A stretch of 64,000 bases of DNA from Pseudomonas sp. RIT-PI-S (GCF_025642975.1 NZ_JANZKJ010000001.1:806001-870000); one strand, 5' to 3'; positions 46,545 to 55,945 are shown, counted from the first letter of the stretch. Notes: generated by a model not told the origin, from the letters alone. Made by a program: numbers and translations.

Positions 46545-47002
46545 TGAAGGCCTGGTTGGCTGGGCTCGCCGGCTTGCCGCTGCTGGCGATGGCCGCCGAA
46601 CCCGCGCCCGCTGCTGGCGCTGTTGCTACCCCGGCGGCGCCGGCCTTGGGCGCGGGCTCCGGCATGGCGGCGCAGTTGGGCCAGACCGCCCTCGGGTTGT
46701 TCGCCGTGGTGGTAGTGATCCTGGCGCTCGCCTGGCTGTTGCGGCGAGTGCAGCAGGTCAGCCCGCGCGGTGGGCAGGTGATCGAACTGTTGGGTTCCCG
46801 CGCGCTTGGCCCGCGTGACCGGCTGGTGCTGGTGCAGGTGGGCCAGGAACAGATTCTGCTGGGCCTGTCGCCTGGCCGCATCACCCCGCTGCATGTGCTT
46901 GAACACCCTGTTGATACGCCGCGGCCCGGCGAGGCCGCGGCGCCCGAATTCGCCCAGCGGCTCATGGAACTGCTCGGCAAGGACCATAAGGATAGGAAGT
47001 GA
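46544..47002 (+). CDS. fliO: Flagellar biosynthesis protein FliO
   Basis: Small membrane protein (152 aa) that helps assemble the FliP ring of the export gate. An N-terminal hydrophobic segment resembles a signal sequence ([21 protein letters not shown]). The transmembrane helix is at about 52-72 ([15 protein letters not shown]), followed by the conserved cytoplasmic part ([41 protein letters not shown]). Confidence 0.93.
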   Translation: MKAWLAGLAGLPLLAMAAEPAPAAGAVATPAAPALGAGSGMAAQLGQTALGLFAVVVVILALAWLLRRVQQVSPRGGQVIELLGSRALGPRDRLVLVQVGQEQILLGLSPGRITPLHVLEHPVDTPRPGEAAAPEFAQRLMELLGKDHKDRK

Positions 47003-47754
47003 TGCGCAACCTGCGCTGGTTGATTGCGCTTTGTGGCGTGCTGCTCGCCCCCTCGGTACTGGCCGCAGACCCATTGTCGTTGCCGGCCATTACCATGACC
47101 ACCGGTGCCAACGGCCAGCAGGAGTATTCGGTCAGCCTGCAGATCCTGGCGATCATGACCGCGCTGAGTTTTATCCCAGCGTTCGTGATGCTGATGACCA
47201 GCTTTACCCGGATCATCATCGTGTTTTCCATCCTGCGCCAGGCGCTGGGCCTGCAACAGACGCCTTCGAACCAGTTGCTCACCGGCATGGCGCTGTTTCT
47301 GACGATGTTCATCATGGCACCGGTGTTCGACCGGGTGAACAACGATGCCTTGCAGCCTTACCTGGCTGAAAAGATGAGCGCCCAGGACGCCCTGGCCAAG
47401 GCCGAAGGCCCGGTGAAGGACTTCATGCTGGCGCAGACCCGCCAGAGTGACCTGGACCTGTTCATGCGTTTGTCGCGCCGCACGGATATTCCCAGTGCCG
47501 ACCAGGCGCCCTTGACTGTCGTGGTGCCGGCGTTCGTCACCTCTGAACTCAAGACCGCGTTCCAGATCGGCTTCATGATCTTCATCCCGTTCCTGATCAT
47601 CGACCTGGTCGTGGCCAGTGTGCTGATGGCGATGGGGATGATGATGCTTTCACCGCTGATCATCTCGTTGCCGTTCAAGATCATGCTGTTCGTGCTGGTC
47701 GACGGCTGGGCGCTGATCATCGGCACCCTGGCCGGCAGTTTCGGCGGCGTTTGA
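47002..47754 (+). CDS. fliP: Export gate protein FliP
   Basis: Core of the export gate (250 aa). A cleavable signal peptide (residues 1-22, ending [10 protein letters not shown]) is followed by four membrane helices. Signature segments: [50 protein letters not shown] and [25 protein letters not shown] 47002 overlaps the fliO stop; the preceding in-frame GTG (46999) is an alternative start. Confidence 0.96.
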   Translation: MRNLRWLIALCGVLLAPSVLAADPLSLPAITMTTGANGQQEYSVSLQILAIMTALSFIPAFVMLMTSFTRIIIVFSILRQALGLQQTPSNQLLTGMALFLTMFIMAPVFDRVNNDALQPYLAEKMSAQDALAKAEGPVKDFMLAQTRQSDLDLFMRLSRRTDIPSADQAPLTVVVPAFVTSELKTAFQIGFMIFIPFLIIDLVVASVLMAMGMMMLSPLIISLPFKIMLFVLVDGWALIIGTLAGSFGGV

Positions 47755-47771
47755 ACCCAGAGGACCTCGCC

Positions 47772-48041
47772 ATGACCCCGGAAATCGCCACAGACCTGTT
47801 CCGTGAAGCCCTTTGGTTGACCATGCTGATGGTAGCCATCCTGGTGTTGCCTAGCCTGTTGGTGGGGCTGGTGATCGCAATGTTCCAGGCCGCGACCCAG
47901 ATCAACGAACAAACCCTGAGTTTCCTTCCGCGCATGCTGATCATGCTGGTGACCTTGATCGTGCTGGGCCCCTGGATCGTGCGTGAGTTCATGGACTACA
48001 TCACCACGCTCTACGGCAGCATCCCGGGGTTGATCGGGTAG
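47772..48041 (+). CDS. fliQ: Export gate protein FliQ
   Basis: A small two-helix membrane protein (89 aa): LWLTMLMVAILVLPSLLVGLVIAMFQAATQINEQTLSFLPRMLIMLVTLIVLGPWIV. MTPEIATDLFREA at 47772 matches the family start and follows AGAGGACC; a TTG start at 47751 would overlap fliP. The TAG stop shares one base with the GTG of fliR. Confidence 0.96.
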   Translation: MTPEIATDLFREALWLTMLMVAILVLPSLLVGLVIAMFQAATQINEQTLSFLPRMLIMLVTLIVLGPWIVREFMDYITTLYGSIPGLIG

Positions 48042-48817
48042 TGCTACAGCTGACGGATGCGCAGATCGGCACCTGGGTTGCCGCGTTTATCCTGCCGCTG
48101 TTTCGCGTGGCCGGGTTGCTGATGACCATGCCGCTGTTCGGCGGCAATATGGTGTCCACTCGCATCCGTTTGTACATGGCAGTGGCGCTCACCGTGGTGA
48201 TCGCGCCGGGCTTGCCGCCCATGCCGGAAGTGCACGCGCTGGACCTGAGTGGGCTGTTGCTGGTGGCCGAGCAGATCATCGTGGGCTCGCTGATGGGGCT
48301 GTCCATTCATATGCTGTTCCAGGCGTTCGTGATTGCCGGGCAGATCGTGGCCATCCAGATGGGCATGGCCTTCGCTTCCATGGTCGACCCCACCAACGGG
48401 GTCAACGTGGCTGTGGTGAGCCAGTTCTTCAACATGCTGGTGACCCTGCTGTTCCTCAGCATGAACGGCCACCTGGTGGTGTTCGAGGTGCTCACCGACA
48501 GCTTCACTACACTTCCGGTCGGGCACGCGCTGTTCACCGCGCAGTTCTGGGACCTGGTGACCCGGGTAGGTTGGGTGCTCGGTGCTTCGCTGCTGTTGGT
48601 GCTGCCGGCGGTCACCGCGTTGCTGGTGGTCAACATCGCGCTGGGGATCATGACCCGGGCCGCGCCGCAGCTGAACATCTTCTCCGTCGGCATGCCCATG
48701 ACCCTGGTGCTGGGCATGATCATCCTATGGATCAACATGGCCGACATTCTCAACCAGTACCAGCCGCTGGCGACCGAAGCCCTGCGCTGGTTGCGTCAAC
48801 TGACCGAGGCGAGGTGA
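48041..48817 (+). CDS. fliR: Export gate protein FliR
   Basis: Polytopic membrane protein (258 aa, about six helices). Family segments: FRVAGLLMTMPLFGGNMVSTRIRLYMAVALTVVIAPGLP, EQIIVGSLMGLSIHMLFQAFVIAGQIVAIQMGMAFASMVDPTNGV and GLMTRAAPQLNIFSVGMP-type IMTRAAPQLNIFSVGMP. It starts at GTG 48041, overlapping fliQ by one base. Confidence 0.95.
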   Translation: MLQLTDAQIGTWVAAFILPLFRVAGLLMTMPLFGGNMVSTRIRLYMAVALTVVIAPGLPPMPEVHALDLSGLLLVAEQIIVGSLMGLSIHMLFQAFVIAGQIVAIQMGMAFASMVDPTNGVNVAVVSQFFNMLVTLLFLSMNGHLVVFEVLTDSFTTLPVGHALFTAQFWDLVTRVGWVLGASLLLVLPAVTALLVVNIALGIMTRAAPQLNIFSVGMPMTLVLGMIILWINMADILNQYQPLATEALRWLRQLTEAR

Positions 48818-48821
48818 GCCC

Positions 48822-49976
48822 ATGGCAGAAAGCGAAAGTGGCGCGGACAAAACAGAAGACCCCACAGAGAAGCGAAAACAGGACTCCCGCGAAAAAGGCG
48901 AGATCACCCGCTCCAAGGAGCTCAACACCTTCGTGGTGATGCTGGCAGGGATCGGCGGAGTGCTGTCGTTCGGCGGGGCCATGGCGCAGTCGCTGATGGC
49001 GATCATGAAGTACAACTTCACCCTGCGCCGCGACGTGCTCACCGACACCAACCAGATGGCGCTGTTCTTGTTCAGCTCCGGCAAGATGGCCCTGCATGCC
49101 GCGCAGCCGATCCTGATCATCTTGCTGCTTGCCGCGATCATTGGGCCGATCTGCCTTGGCGGCTGGCTATTCACCGCCGGCTCCATGGCGCCCAAGTTCA
49201 GCCGCATGAACCCCGCCAGCGGGCTGAAGCGGATGTTTTCCAAGAACGCGCTGACTGAATTGCTCAAGGCCCTGGGCAAGTTCGCCATCACCATGGCCGT
49301 AGCTATCTGGGTACTCAAGCGTGATCAGGCCGACCTCCTGGCCATCGCCCACGAGCCGCTGGAGCAGGCCATTGCGCACTCGATCCAGGTCGTGGGCTGG
49401 AGCGCGCTCTACATGGCTCTGGGGCTGATGATCATCGCTGGCATCGATGTGCCGATACAGCTCTATCAGGGCAAAGAAAAGCTCAAGATGACCAAGCAGG
49501 AAGTGCGCGACGAACACAAGGACGCTGAAGGGCGCCCAGAAGTGAAAGGGCGCATCCGGCAGATGCAACGGGAAATGTCGCAGCGGCGGATGATGGCCAA
49601 TATTCCCAAGGCCGATGTGGTGATCACTAACCCGACCCACTTCGCCGTGGCGCTCAAATACGACGCCGACAGCGGCGGGGCACCCATGCTGCTGGCCAAG
49701 GGCGTCGACATGATGGCCTTGAAGATCCGCGAGATTGCCGTTGCCCATGAGGTGCAGATCATGGAATCGCCCGCACTGGCCCGGTCGATCTATTACTCCA
49801 CCGAATTGGACCAGCAGATCCCGGCCGGGCTGTACCTGGCCGTAGCGCAGGTGCTGGCCTACGTTTATCAGATTCGCCAGTACCGCCCCGGCTCCGGCCG
49901 GCGACCGGAGCCGCCGAAAGACATGCCCATCCCGCCCGACCTGCAGCGTGACGAAAGCGGCGAGGCGCCTTCCTGA
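48822..49976 (+). CDS. flhB: Export switch protein FlhB
   Basis: Export gate and substrate-specificity switch (384 aa). The N-terminus DKTEDPTEKRKQDSREKGEI precedes four membrane helices (to about residue 215). The cytoplasmic domain carries the autocleavage site Asn270-Pro271-Thr272-His273 in VVITNPTHFAVALKYD. The C-terminal tail is Pro-rich. Spacing to fliR is 4 bp. The REPIN-like array starts 21 bp after its stop. Confidence 0.97.
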   Translation: MAESESGADKTEDPTEKRKQDSREKGEITRSKELNTFVVMLAGIGGVLSFGGAMAQSLMAIMKYNFTLRRDVLTDTNQMALFLFSSGKMALHAAQPILIILLLAAIIGPICLGGWLFTAGSMAPKFSRMNPASGLKRMFSKNALTELLKALGKFAITMAVAIWVLKRDQADLLAIAHEPLEQAIAHSIQVVGWSALYMALGLMIIAGIDVPIQLYQGKEKLKMTKQEVRDEHKDAEGRPEVKGRIRQMQREMSQRRMMANIPKADVVITNPTHFAVALKYDADSGGAPMLLAKGVDMMALKIREIAVAHEVQIMESPALARSIYYSTELDQQIPAGLYLAVAQVLAYVYQIRQYRPGSGRRPEPPKDMPIPPDLQRDESGEAPS

Positions 49977-49997
49977 GCGCGTTGCTCGGCTCGTTGT

Positions 49998-50463
49998 AAT
50001 TCTAGGGTTGCCGCACGCTCCACTGCGTAGCAGCCCGGCTTGCTGGCGACAGCTATTACACGGCGCTGCGTCTGATCGAACGCAAGCCGGCAGCTACGGC
50101 TCTGGCGTGTATGAAATTCTAAGGTTGCCGCACGCTGCACTGCGTAGCAGCCCGGCTTGCCGGCGACAGCTGTTACACGGCGCTGCGTCTGATCGAACGC
50201 AAGCCGGCTGCTACGGCTCTGGCGTGTATGAAATTCTAAGGTTGCCGCACGCTGCACTGCGTAGCAGCCCGGCTTGCCGGCGACAGCTGTTACACGGCGC
50301 TGCGTCCGACCGCGGGCAAGCCCGGCTGCTACGGCTCTGGCGTGTATGAAATTCTAAGGTTGCCGCGCGCTCTACTGCTAGCAGCCCGGCTTGCTGGCGA
50401 CAGCTGTTACACGGCGCTGCGTCCGATCGCGGGCAAGCCCGGCTGCTACGGCTCTGGCGTGTA
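49998..50463. repeat. Four tandem 117-bp REPIN-like repeats
   Basis: Repeat units begin near 49998, 50115, 50232 and 50350 (periods 117, 117 and 118 bp), each opening with ATTCTAAGGTTGCCGC or a close variant. Each unit contains two inverted arms, GTAGCAGCCCGGCTTGC and GCAAGCCCGGCTGCTAC-type, around a conserved middle (GACAGCTGTTACACGGCGCTG). Each unit is therefore a REP doublet (REPIN). Units 3 and 4 carry GCGGGCAAGCCCGG where units 1 and 2 carry GAACGCAAGCCGG. ORFs crossing the array are artefacts of the repeat. Confidence 0.85.
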
Positions 50464-50484
50464 GGAGCGGGCGAAGCCCGCGAA
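50461..50484 (+). repeat. Single REP element after the array
   Basis: GTAGGAGCGGGCGAAGCCCGCGAA has a 6-bp stem (GCGGGC at 50467-50472, GCCCGC at 50476-50481) and 3-base loop. It is of the same type as the element at 1431-1455 and different from the array core. Confidence 0.75.
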
Positions 50485-50628
50485 CCATGCCTTGTTATCC
50501 CAGCGATGAGGACCGTGCAGCCGATTTGCAGGTTGCGCCAGCGCCCATCCGCCAGCACCCTCCGCTCGGCGAACCAGACGAACCGTCGCCCCAGCCATTG
50601 AACGCTCCTCGGCAGGCACTGCCAAAAC
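50485..50628. other. Intergenic sequence between the REP element and flhA promoter
   Basis: About 144 bp without a supported gene. A short Pro-rich frame is open through it but has no ribosome site or recognisable domain, and runs on into flhA in another frame. Nothing else is evident. Confidence 0.4.
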
Positions 50629-50644
50629 TGGAGAGCTTCTTGCA
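50629..50644 (+). promoter_or_regulatory. Sigma54 promoter for flhA
   Basis: TGGAGAGCTTCTTGCA has GG (50630-50631) and GC (50642-50643) exactly 10 bases apart, with a strong TTGCA -12 and a weaker -24 (TGGAG). It lies 50 bp before flhA, downstream of the repeat array, and allows flhA-flhF-fleN-fliA expression independent of flhB. Confidence 0.75.
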
Positions 50645-50694
50645 CTACCCCCTTCCAGAACGCATGAGCGTCAAAAGTTTGTGGGGAACTATAG

Positions 50695-52818
50695 ATGGCG
50701 GTGGATCGCACACAATTACTGAACAGCGCACGGAGCCTGAGCCAAGGCAATCTCGGGGTGCCGTTGCTGCTGCTCATCATGCTGGCAATGATGACATTGC
50801 CGGTGCCTCCGTTCCTGCTGGACGTGTTCTTCACCTTTAACATCGCGCTGTCGATCGTTGTGTTGCTGGTGTGCGTGTACGCCATGCGGCCGCTGGACTT
50901 TGCCGTGTTCCCGACCATCCTGCTGGTGGCGACCTTGCTGCGCCTGGCGCTCAACGTCGCCTCTACACGGGTAGTCATGCTCCACGGGCACGAAGGTCAC
51001 CAGGCGGCGGGCAAGGTGATCCAGGCCTTCGGTGAAGTGGTGATCGGCGGGAACTACGTCGTGGGGGGCGTGGTGTTCGCCATCCTGATGATCATCAACT
51101 TCGTGGTGGTCACCAAGGGCGCCGGCCGTATTTCCGAAGTGAGCGCGCGCTTCACCCTCGATGCCATGCCCGGCAAGCAAATGGCGATCGACGCCGATCT
51201 CAACGCTGGCCTGATCGACCAGGCCGCGGCCAAACACCGCCGTGCCGAAGTGGCCCAAGAAGCCGAGTTCTACGGCTCGATGGACGGTGCCAGCAAGTTT
51301 GTACGCGGTGACGCCATCGCCGGCCTGTTGATCCTCTTCATCAACCTGATCGGCGGCATGGCGGTCGGCATCCTCCAGCATGGTTTGACCTTCGCCGATG
51401 CCGGGACGACCTACGCATTGCTGACCATTGGTGACGGTTTGGTAGCTCAGTTGCCGTCACTGCTGCTGTCCACCGCCGCGGCGATCATGGTGACCCGCGC
51501 CTCGGGCTCCGAGGAAATGGGCAAGCAGATCAGCCGGCAGATGTTCGATTCGCCCAAGGCGCTTGGGGTGTCAGGCGGGTTGATGGCCGTTATGGGCCTT
51601 GTGCCGGGCATGCCCCACCTGGCCTTCCTGTCCCTCGCCGCCGCTTCCGGTGGCGGCGCATACCTGCTGTGGAAGAAAAAGAACCAGGTCAAGATAGCGG
51701 CAGCGGCCGAGGTACAGCGTCAACAGGAGCTGCTGCCATCCCCACAACGCTCCCAGGAAACCAAGGAGCTGGGCTGGGACGACGTGACTCCTATCGACAT
51801 GATCGGCCTGGAAGTGGGCTATCGGCTGATTCCCCTGGTGGATCGCAACCAGGGCGGTCAGTTGCTGGCGCGGATCAAAGGGGTTCGCAAAAAGCTTTCC
51901 CAAGACCTCGGCTTCCTGATGCCTACCGTGCATATCCGCGACAACCTGGACCTGGCGCCGAGCGCCTACCGGTTGACGCTGATGGGGGTGATTCTTGCCG
52001 AGGCCGAGATCTATCCGGACCGGGAACTGGCCATTAACCCCGGGCAGGTGTTCGGTTCGCTCAATGGTATCCAGGCGCGCGACCCCGCATTTGGGCTGGA
52101 GGCGGTGTGGATTGAAATCAGCGCACGCAGCCAGGCTCAGTCGCTGGGTTATACCGTGGTCGATGCCAGCACCGTGGTCGCCACCCACCTTAACCAAATC
52201 TTGCAAAAGCATGCCCATGAGCTGATCGGCCACGAAGAGGTCCAGCAGCTGTTGCAGGTATTGGCTAAGAGCTCGCCCAAGCTTGCGGAAGAATTGGTCC
52301 CGGGCCTTATCAGCCTGTCTGCTTTACTCAAGGTATTGCAGGCTCTGTTGGCCGAGCAGGTGCCGGTGCGGGACATCCGCAGCATTGCCGAAGCCATCGC
52401 TCACAGCGGGGTCAGGAGTCAAGATACCGCCGCGCTTGTGTCCGCGGTCCGCGCCGGGTTGTCCCGTGCAATCGTGCAAAGCATTGTGGGGACTGAGTCC
52501 GAGCTGCCTGTTATCACTCTGGAACCGAAGTTGGAACAGATATTGCTCAACAGTATGCAGAAGGCGGGTCAGGGTCAGGAAGAAGGCGTTTTGCTGGAAC
52601 CTAGCATGGCCGAGAGGTTGCAACGATCGCTGATCGAAGCCTCCCAGCGCCAGGAGATGCAAGGGCAGCCAGCCATCCTGCTGGTAGCTGGCCCGATCCG
52701 CACGATGCTCTCGCGGTTCGGTCGCCTGGCAGTGCCGAACCTGCATGTGCTGGCGTACCAGGAAATACCGGATAACAAGCAAGTTACGATCGTTGCGACA
52801 GTAGGGCCCAACGGCTGA
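50695..52818 (+). CDS. flhA: Export gate protein FlhA
   Basis: Largest export gate subunit (707 aa). The N-terminal half (to about residue 330) has eight predicted membrane helices (LGVPLLLLIMLAMMTLPVPPFLLDVFFTFNIAL). It holds the FHIPEP-family loop SARFTLDAMPGKQMAIDADLNAG. The cytoplasmic half binds chaperone-substrate complexes. ATG 50695 starts MAVDRTQLLNSARSLSQ. It is followed by flhF after 11 bp. Confidence 0.97.
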   Translation: MAVDRTQLLNSARSLSQGNLGVPLLLLIMLAMMTLPVPPFLLDVFFTFNIALSIVVLLVCVYAMRPLDFAVFPTILLVATLLRLALNVASTRVVMLHGHEGHQAAGKVIQAFGEVVIGGNYVVGGVVFAILMIINFVVVTKGAGRISEVSARFTLDAMPGKQMAIDADLNAGLIDQAAAKHRRAEVAQEAEFYGSMDGASKFVRGDAIAGLLILFINLIGGMAVGILQHGLTFADAGTTYALLTIGDGLVAQLPSLLLSTAAAIMVTRASGSEEMGKQISRQMFDSPKALGVSGGLMAVMGLVPGMPHLAFLSLAAASGGGAYLLWKKKNQVKIAAAAEVQRQQELLPSPQRSQETKELGWDDVTPIDMIGLEVGYRLIPLVDRNQGGQLLARIKGVRKKLSQDLGFLMPTVHIRDNLDLAPSAYRLTLMGVILAEAEIYPDRELAINPGQVFGSLNGIQARDPAFGLEAVWIEISARSQAQSLGYTVVDASTVVATHLNQILQKHAHELIGHEEVQQLLQVLAKSSPKLAEELVPGLISLSALLKVLQALLAEQVPVRDIRSIAEAIAHSGVRSQDTAALVSAVRAGLSRAIVQSIVGTESELPVITLEPKLEQILLNSMQKAGQGQEEGVLLEPSMAERLQRSLIEASQRQEMQGQPAILLVAGPIRTMLSRFGRLAVPNLHVLAYQEIPDNKQVTIVATVGPNG

Positions 52819-52829
52819 GGTAGCGGGAT

Positions 52830-54152
52830 ATGCAAGTGAAGCGTTTTTTCGCCGCGGATATGCGTCAAGCCATGAAACTGGTGCGCGACGAGCTGGGTGC
52901 TGACGCCGCGATCATCGGCAACCGCCGCATCGCCGGCGGCGTTGAGCTCACGGCCGCGCTCGACTACAAACTGTCGGCGCTGGCGCCCCGCGTGCCCAAC
53001 ATCGAACTCGAAGACGAGTTGCGTAAAACGCAGTCGCGTATCGTCTCCGCCCAGGCCGAGCTCGATACCCGCAGCTCCAGCGATGGCGTGATCAACCGCC
53101 AATTGTTCGCCGGCTTGCCATTGACCGCCGCTGAGCCGCTGATCGAGCCCACCCTCAACGAAGCGCCGCGTGCCGCCGCGCCTGCCGCCCCGGCCCCGGC
53201 CGCGGTGGATCAGCGCCTGTTCGACTCCATGCGTTCGGAGCTGTCGGGCCTGCGCGAGCTGCTGGAAGTACAGCTTGGCTCCCTGGCCTGGACCCAGCTG
53301 CAAGGCAGCCGCCCCGAGCAAGCTACCCTCTGGCGCAAGCTGCAGCGTATCGGCTTGTCTGGGCCGCTTGCCCGTGACCTGCTCAGCCAGGTCGAAGACA
53401 TCGCCGAGCCGCGCCATGCCTGGCGCATGCTGCTCGCCCACCTGGCGCGGATGATCGCGACCCCAGACAACGAGCCGTTGGAAGAGGGCGGGGTGATTGC
53501 CATGGTCGGCCCCGCTGGCATGGGTAAAACCACCACCCTGGCCAAGCTTGCCGCGCGTTATGTGCTTAAATACGGCGCGCAAAACATCGCCTTGGTGAGC
53601 ATGGACAGTTTCCGTATCGGCGCGCAGGAGCAGCTTAAAACGCTTGGCCGCATTCTTAACGTGCCGGTTACTCATGTGGACCCAGGCCAGTCCCTGGCCC
53701 AGGCCCTCGAGCCGCTGCTGCGCAAGCGCGTGGTGCTGATCGACACCGCCGGTTTGCAGGCCAGCGATCCAGCACTCAAGTTGCAACTCGAAAGCCTGGC
53801 CGGGCGTGGCATCCGCGCCCGCAACTACCTGGTGCTCGCTACCACCAGCCAGAAGCAGGTTTTGACTGCGGCCTACCATAGTTACAAGCGTTGCGGGCTC
53901 GCAGGCTGTATCCTCACCAAGCTCGACGAAACGGCGAGCCTCGGCGAGGTGCTGAGCCTGGCGATCAGCCATGAGCTGCCGGTTGCCTACCTGACCGATG
54001 GCCCGCGTATTCCGGATGACCTGCACTTGCCTCGCAAGCACCAGCTGGTCAGCCGCGCGGTGAGCGTACAAATGCAGGAAGAGCCCAGCGAAGAGGCCAT
54101 GGCCGATATGTTCGCCGATCTCTATCACAGCCCAAGCAAGCGCGCGGGTTGA
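52830..54152 (+). CDS. flhF: Polar flagellar placement GTPase FlhF
   Basis: SRP-type GTPase (440 aa) that sets the polar site of flagellar assembly. The N-terminal basic part (residues 1-50, MQVKRFFAADMRQAMKLVRDELGADAAII) is followed by an Ala/Pro-rich linker (to about 130). The NG domain follows, with P-loop GPAGMGKTTTLAKL near 227, DTAGLQ and TKLDETASLGEVL. It acts with FleN to fix flagellar position and number. Confidence 0.96.
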   Translation: MQVKRFFAADMRQAMKLVRDELGADAAIIGNRRIAGGVELTAALDYKLSALAPRVPNIELEDELRKTQSRIVSAQAELDTRSSSDGVINRQLFAGLPLTAAEPLIEPTLNEAPRAAAPAAPAPAAVDQRLFDSMRSELSGLRELLEVQLGSLAWTQLQGSRPEQATLWRKLQRIGLSGPLARDLLSQVEDIAEPRHAWRMLLAHLARMIATPDNEPLEEGGVIAMVGPAGMGKTTTLAKLAARYVLKYGAQNIALVSMDSFRIGAQEQLKTLGRILNVPVTHVDPGQSLAQALEPLLRKRVVLIDTAGLQASDPALKLQLESLAGRGIRARNYLVLATTSQKQVLTAAYHSYKRCGLAGCILTKLDETASLGEVLSLAISHELPVAYLTDGPRIPDDLHLPRKHQLVSRAVSVQMQEEPSEEAMADMFADLYHSPSKRAG

Positions 54153-54157
54153 GCTGA

Positions 54158-54310
54158 ATGAACATGAATGAATGCATGCGCAAGTGGTTGCGCAGCAGCG
54201 TGCCCAGGGGCTCGCTGTACAGCTTGGAACCTACCTGCACCATGAGCAGCGACGGTTCGCCCAAGGGGCGAGCGGGCCATGGTGTAGCCAGCGTCTCAGT
54301 GACAGGGTAA
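54158..54310 (+). CDS. Possible small ORF between flhF and fleN
   Basis: A 50-codon frame from ATG 54158 (6 bp after flhF) to TAA 54308-54310, starting MNMNECMRKWLRSSVPRGSL. It fills most of the 165-bp gap. It has no recognisable domain, signal peptide or strong ribosome site. It could be a leader peptide or chance reading frame. Confidence 0.2.
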   Translation: MNMNECMRKWLRSSVPRGSLYSLEPTCTMSSDGSPKGRAGHGVASVSVTG

Positions 54311-54317
54311 AGAACGA

Positions 54318-55151
54318 ATGGGCAGCATGCATCCCGTACAGGTGATCGCGGTGACCGGCGGCAAGGGCGGCGTCGGCAAGACAAACGTGTCAGTGAACCT
54401 CTCCCTGGCACTGGCCGAACTCGGCCGGCGGGTGATGCTGCTGGACGCCGACCTGGGCTTGGCCAACGTCGACGTTTTGCTCGGGCTGACACCCAAACGC
54501 ACCTTGGCCGACGTCATCGAGGGCCGCGCCGAACTGCGCGATGTCATCCTGCAGGGGCCCGGCGGGATCCGCATCGTGCCGGCTGCCTCCGGCACCCAGA
54601 CGATGGTCCACCTGAGCCCCGCGCAACACGCCGGGTTGATTCAGGCGTTCAGTGAAATCGGCGACAACCTCGACGTGCTGGTGATCGATACGGCCGCCGG
54701 CATCGGCGACTCGGTGGTGAGCTTCGTTCGCGCCGCCCAGGAAGTGCTGTTGGTGGTGTGTGACGAACCAACGTCCATCACCGACGCCTACGCCCTGATC
54801 AAGTTGCTCAACCGCGACTACGGCATGAACCGCTTCCGGGTGCTGGCCAACATGGCGCAGAGCCCGCAGGAAGGGCGCAACCTGTTCGCCAAGTTGACCA
54901 AGGTAACTGACCGTTTTCTTGACGTTGCACTCCAATATGTGGGCGCGGTGCCGTATGACGAGACCGTGCGCAAGGCCGTACAGAAGCAGCGGGCCGTGTA
55001 TGAAGCGTTCCCGCGGTCGAAATGCGCACTGGCCTTCAAGGCCATTGCCCAGAAGGTCGATACCTGGCCGCTACCCGCCAACCCGCGGGGGCACCTGGAA
55101 TTCTTCGTCGAACGTTTGGTACAGCAAACCAGTGCGGGGCCTGTCTCATGA
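54318..55151 (+). CDS. fleN: Flagellar number regulator FleN (FlhG)
   Basis: MinD/ParA-type ATPase (277 aa) that antagonises FleQ and limits flagellar number. The deviant Walker A is GGKGGVGKTNVSVNL (residues about 13-27), followed by MLLDADLGLANVDVLLGL and VLVIDTAAGIGDSVVSF. The C-terminal helix is present (GHLEFFVERLVQQ). The stop overlaps fliA by 4 bp (ATGA). Confidence 0.97.
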   Translation: MGSMHPVQVIAVTGGKGGVGKTNVSVNLSLALAELGRRVMLLDADLGLANVDVLLGLTPKRTLADVIEGRAELRDVILQGPGGIRIVPAASGTQTMVHLSPAQHAGLIQAFSEIGDNLDVLVIDTAAGIGDSVVSFVRAAQEVLLVVCDEPTSITDAYALIKLLNRDYGMNRFRVLANMAQSPQEGRNLFAKLTKVTDRFLDVALQYVGAVPYDETVRKAVQKQRAVYEAFPRSKCALAFKAIAQKVDTWPLPANPRGHLEFFVERLVQQTSAGPVS

Positions 55152-55891
55152 GCGCCAGTGGATACCGGATGTACAACAACGCCAATCGGCAGTCGCAGCA
55201 GCACCAGTTGATCGAGAGCTATGCGCCCTTGGTCAAGCGGATCGCCTACCACCTGCTCGCCCGATTGCCGGCCAGCGTACAGGTGGAAGACCTGATCCAG
55301 GCCGGGATGATCGGCCTGCTGGAAGTCGCGAACAAGTACGACTCCACCAAGGGCGCCAGTTTCGAGACCTATGCCGGGATTCGCATTCGCGGCGCGATGC
55401 TCGACGAAGTGCGCAAGGGTGACTGGGCGCCGCGCTCGGTCCACCGCAATACCCGCACGGTCAGCGAGGCGATTCGCCGGATCGAGGCGCGCACCGGGCG
55501 TGACGCTAAAGATCACGAGGTTGCGGCCGAACTCAATATGAAGCTCGAGGAATACTACTCGATCCTCAACGATACCCTCGGCAGCCGCCTGTTCAGCTTC
55601 GACGACCTGTTGCAGGACGGCGAGCACGAAGGCTTGCACGAAGACGGCGCCAGCGGCAGCGCCGAGCCCGCGCGCGGGCTGGAAGACGAGCGCTTCCAGC
55701 GGGCGTTGTCCGAGGCCATCGCCAATTTGCCGGAACGCGAGCGCCTGGTGCTCGCCCTGTACTATGACGAAGAGCTCAACCTCAAAGAAATCGGGGAAGT
55801 GCTGGGGGTGAGCGAGTCGCGTGTGAGCCAGTTGCATAGCCAGTGTGCTGCGCGGTTGCGCAGCCGGCTCGGTGAATGGCGCGCACGGTAA
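55148..55891 (+). CDS. fliA: Flagellar sigma factor FliA (sigma28)
   Basis: Alternative sigma factor (247 aa) for late flagellar and chemotaxis genes. Region 2 reads YAPLVKRIAYHLLARLPASVQVEDLIQAGMIGLLEVANKYD and SFETYAGIRIRGAMLDEVRKGDWAPRSVHRN. Region 4 has LPERERLVLALYYDEELNLKEIGEVLGVSESRVSQLHSQ. ATG 55148 inside the fleN stop is preferred over earlier in-frame starts within fleN. The cluster contains a matching sigma28 site before fliS. Confidence 0.97.
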   Translation: MSASGYRMYNNANRQSQQHQLIESYAPLVKRIAYHLLARLPASVQVEDLIQAGMIGLLEVANKYDSTKGASFETYAGIRIRGAMLDEVRKGDWAPRSVHRNTRTVSEAIRRIEARTGRDAKDHEVAAELNMKLEEYYSILNDTLGSRLFSFDDLLQDGEHEGLHEDGASGSAEPARGLEDERFQRALSEAIANLPERERLVLALYYDEELNLKEIGEVLGVSESRVSQLHSQCAARLRSRLGEWRAR

Positions 55892-55919
55892 CGGCGAGGC
55901 CGGCCAGCAGAGCGTGAGG

Positions 55920-55945
55920 GCAAGGCATGCTATGGCGCGCCTTGC
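55920..55945 (+). terminator. Possible hairpin after fliA
   Basis: GCAAGGC (55920-55926) and GCCTTGC (55939-55945) are complementary with a 12-base loop, 29 bp after the fliA stop. A mixed T-containing run follows (TTGCGTCTTGTT). Weak candidate. Confidence 0.35.

Noticed and set aside
45092..47074. 660-residue open frame antisense to fliM-fliO
   Set aside because: Covers four well-supported genes; low-complexity composition typical of antisense frames.
49948..50349. Short plus-strand ORF in the flhB-flhA gap
   Set aside because: The same peptide repeats every 39 residues because it runs through the 117-bp repeats; not a coding signal.
49998..50463. CRISPR array
   Set aside because: The whole 117-bp unit is repeated without unique spacers.
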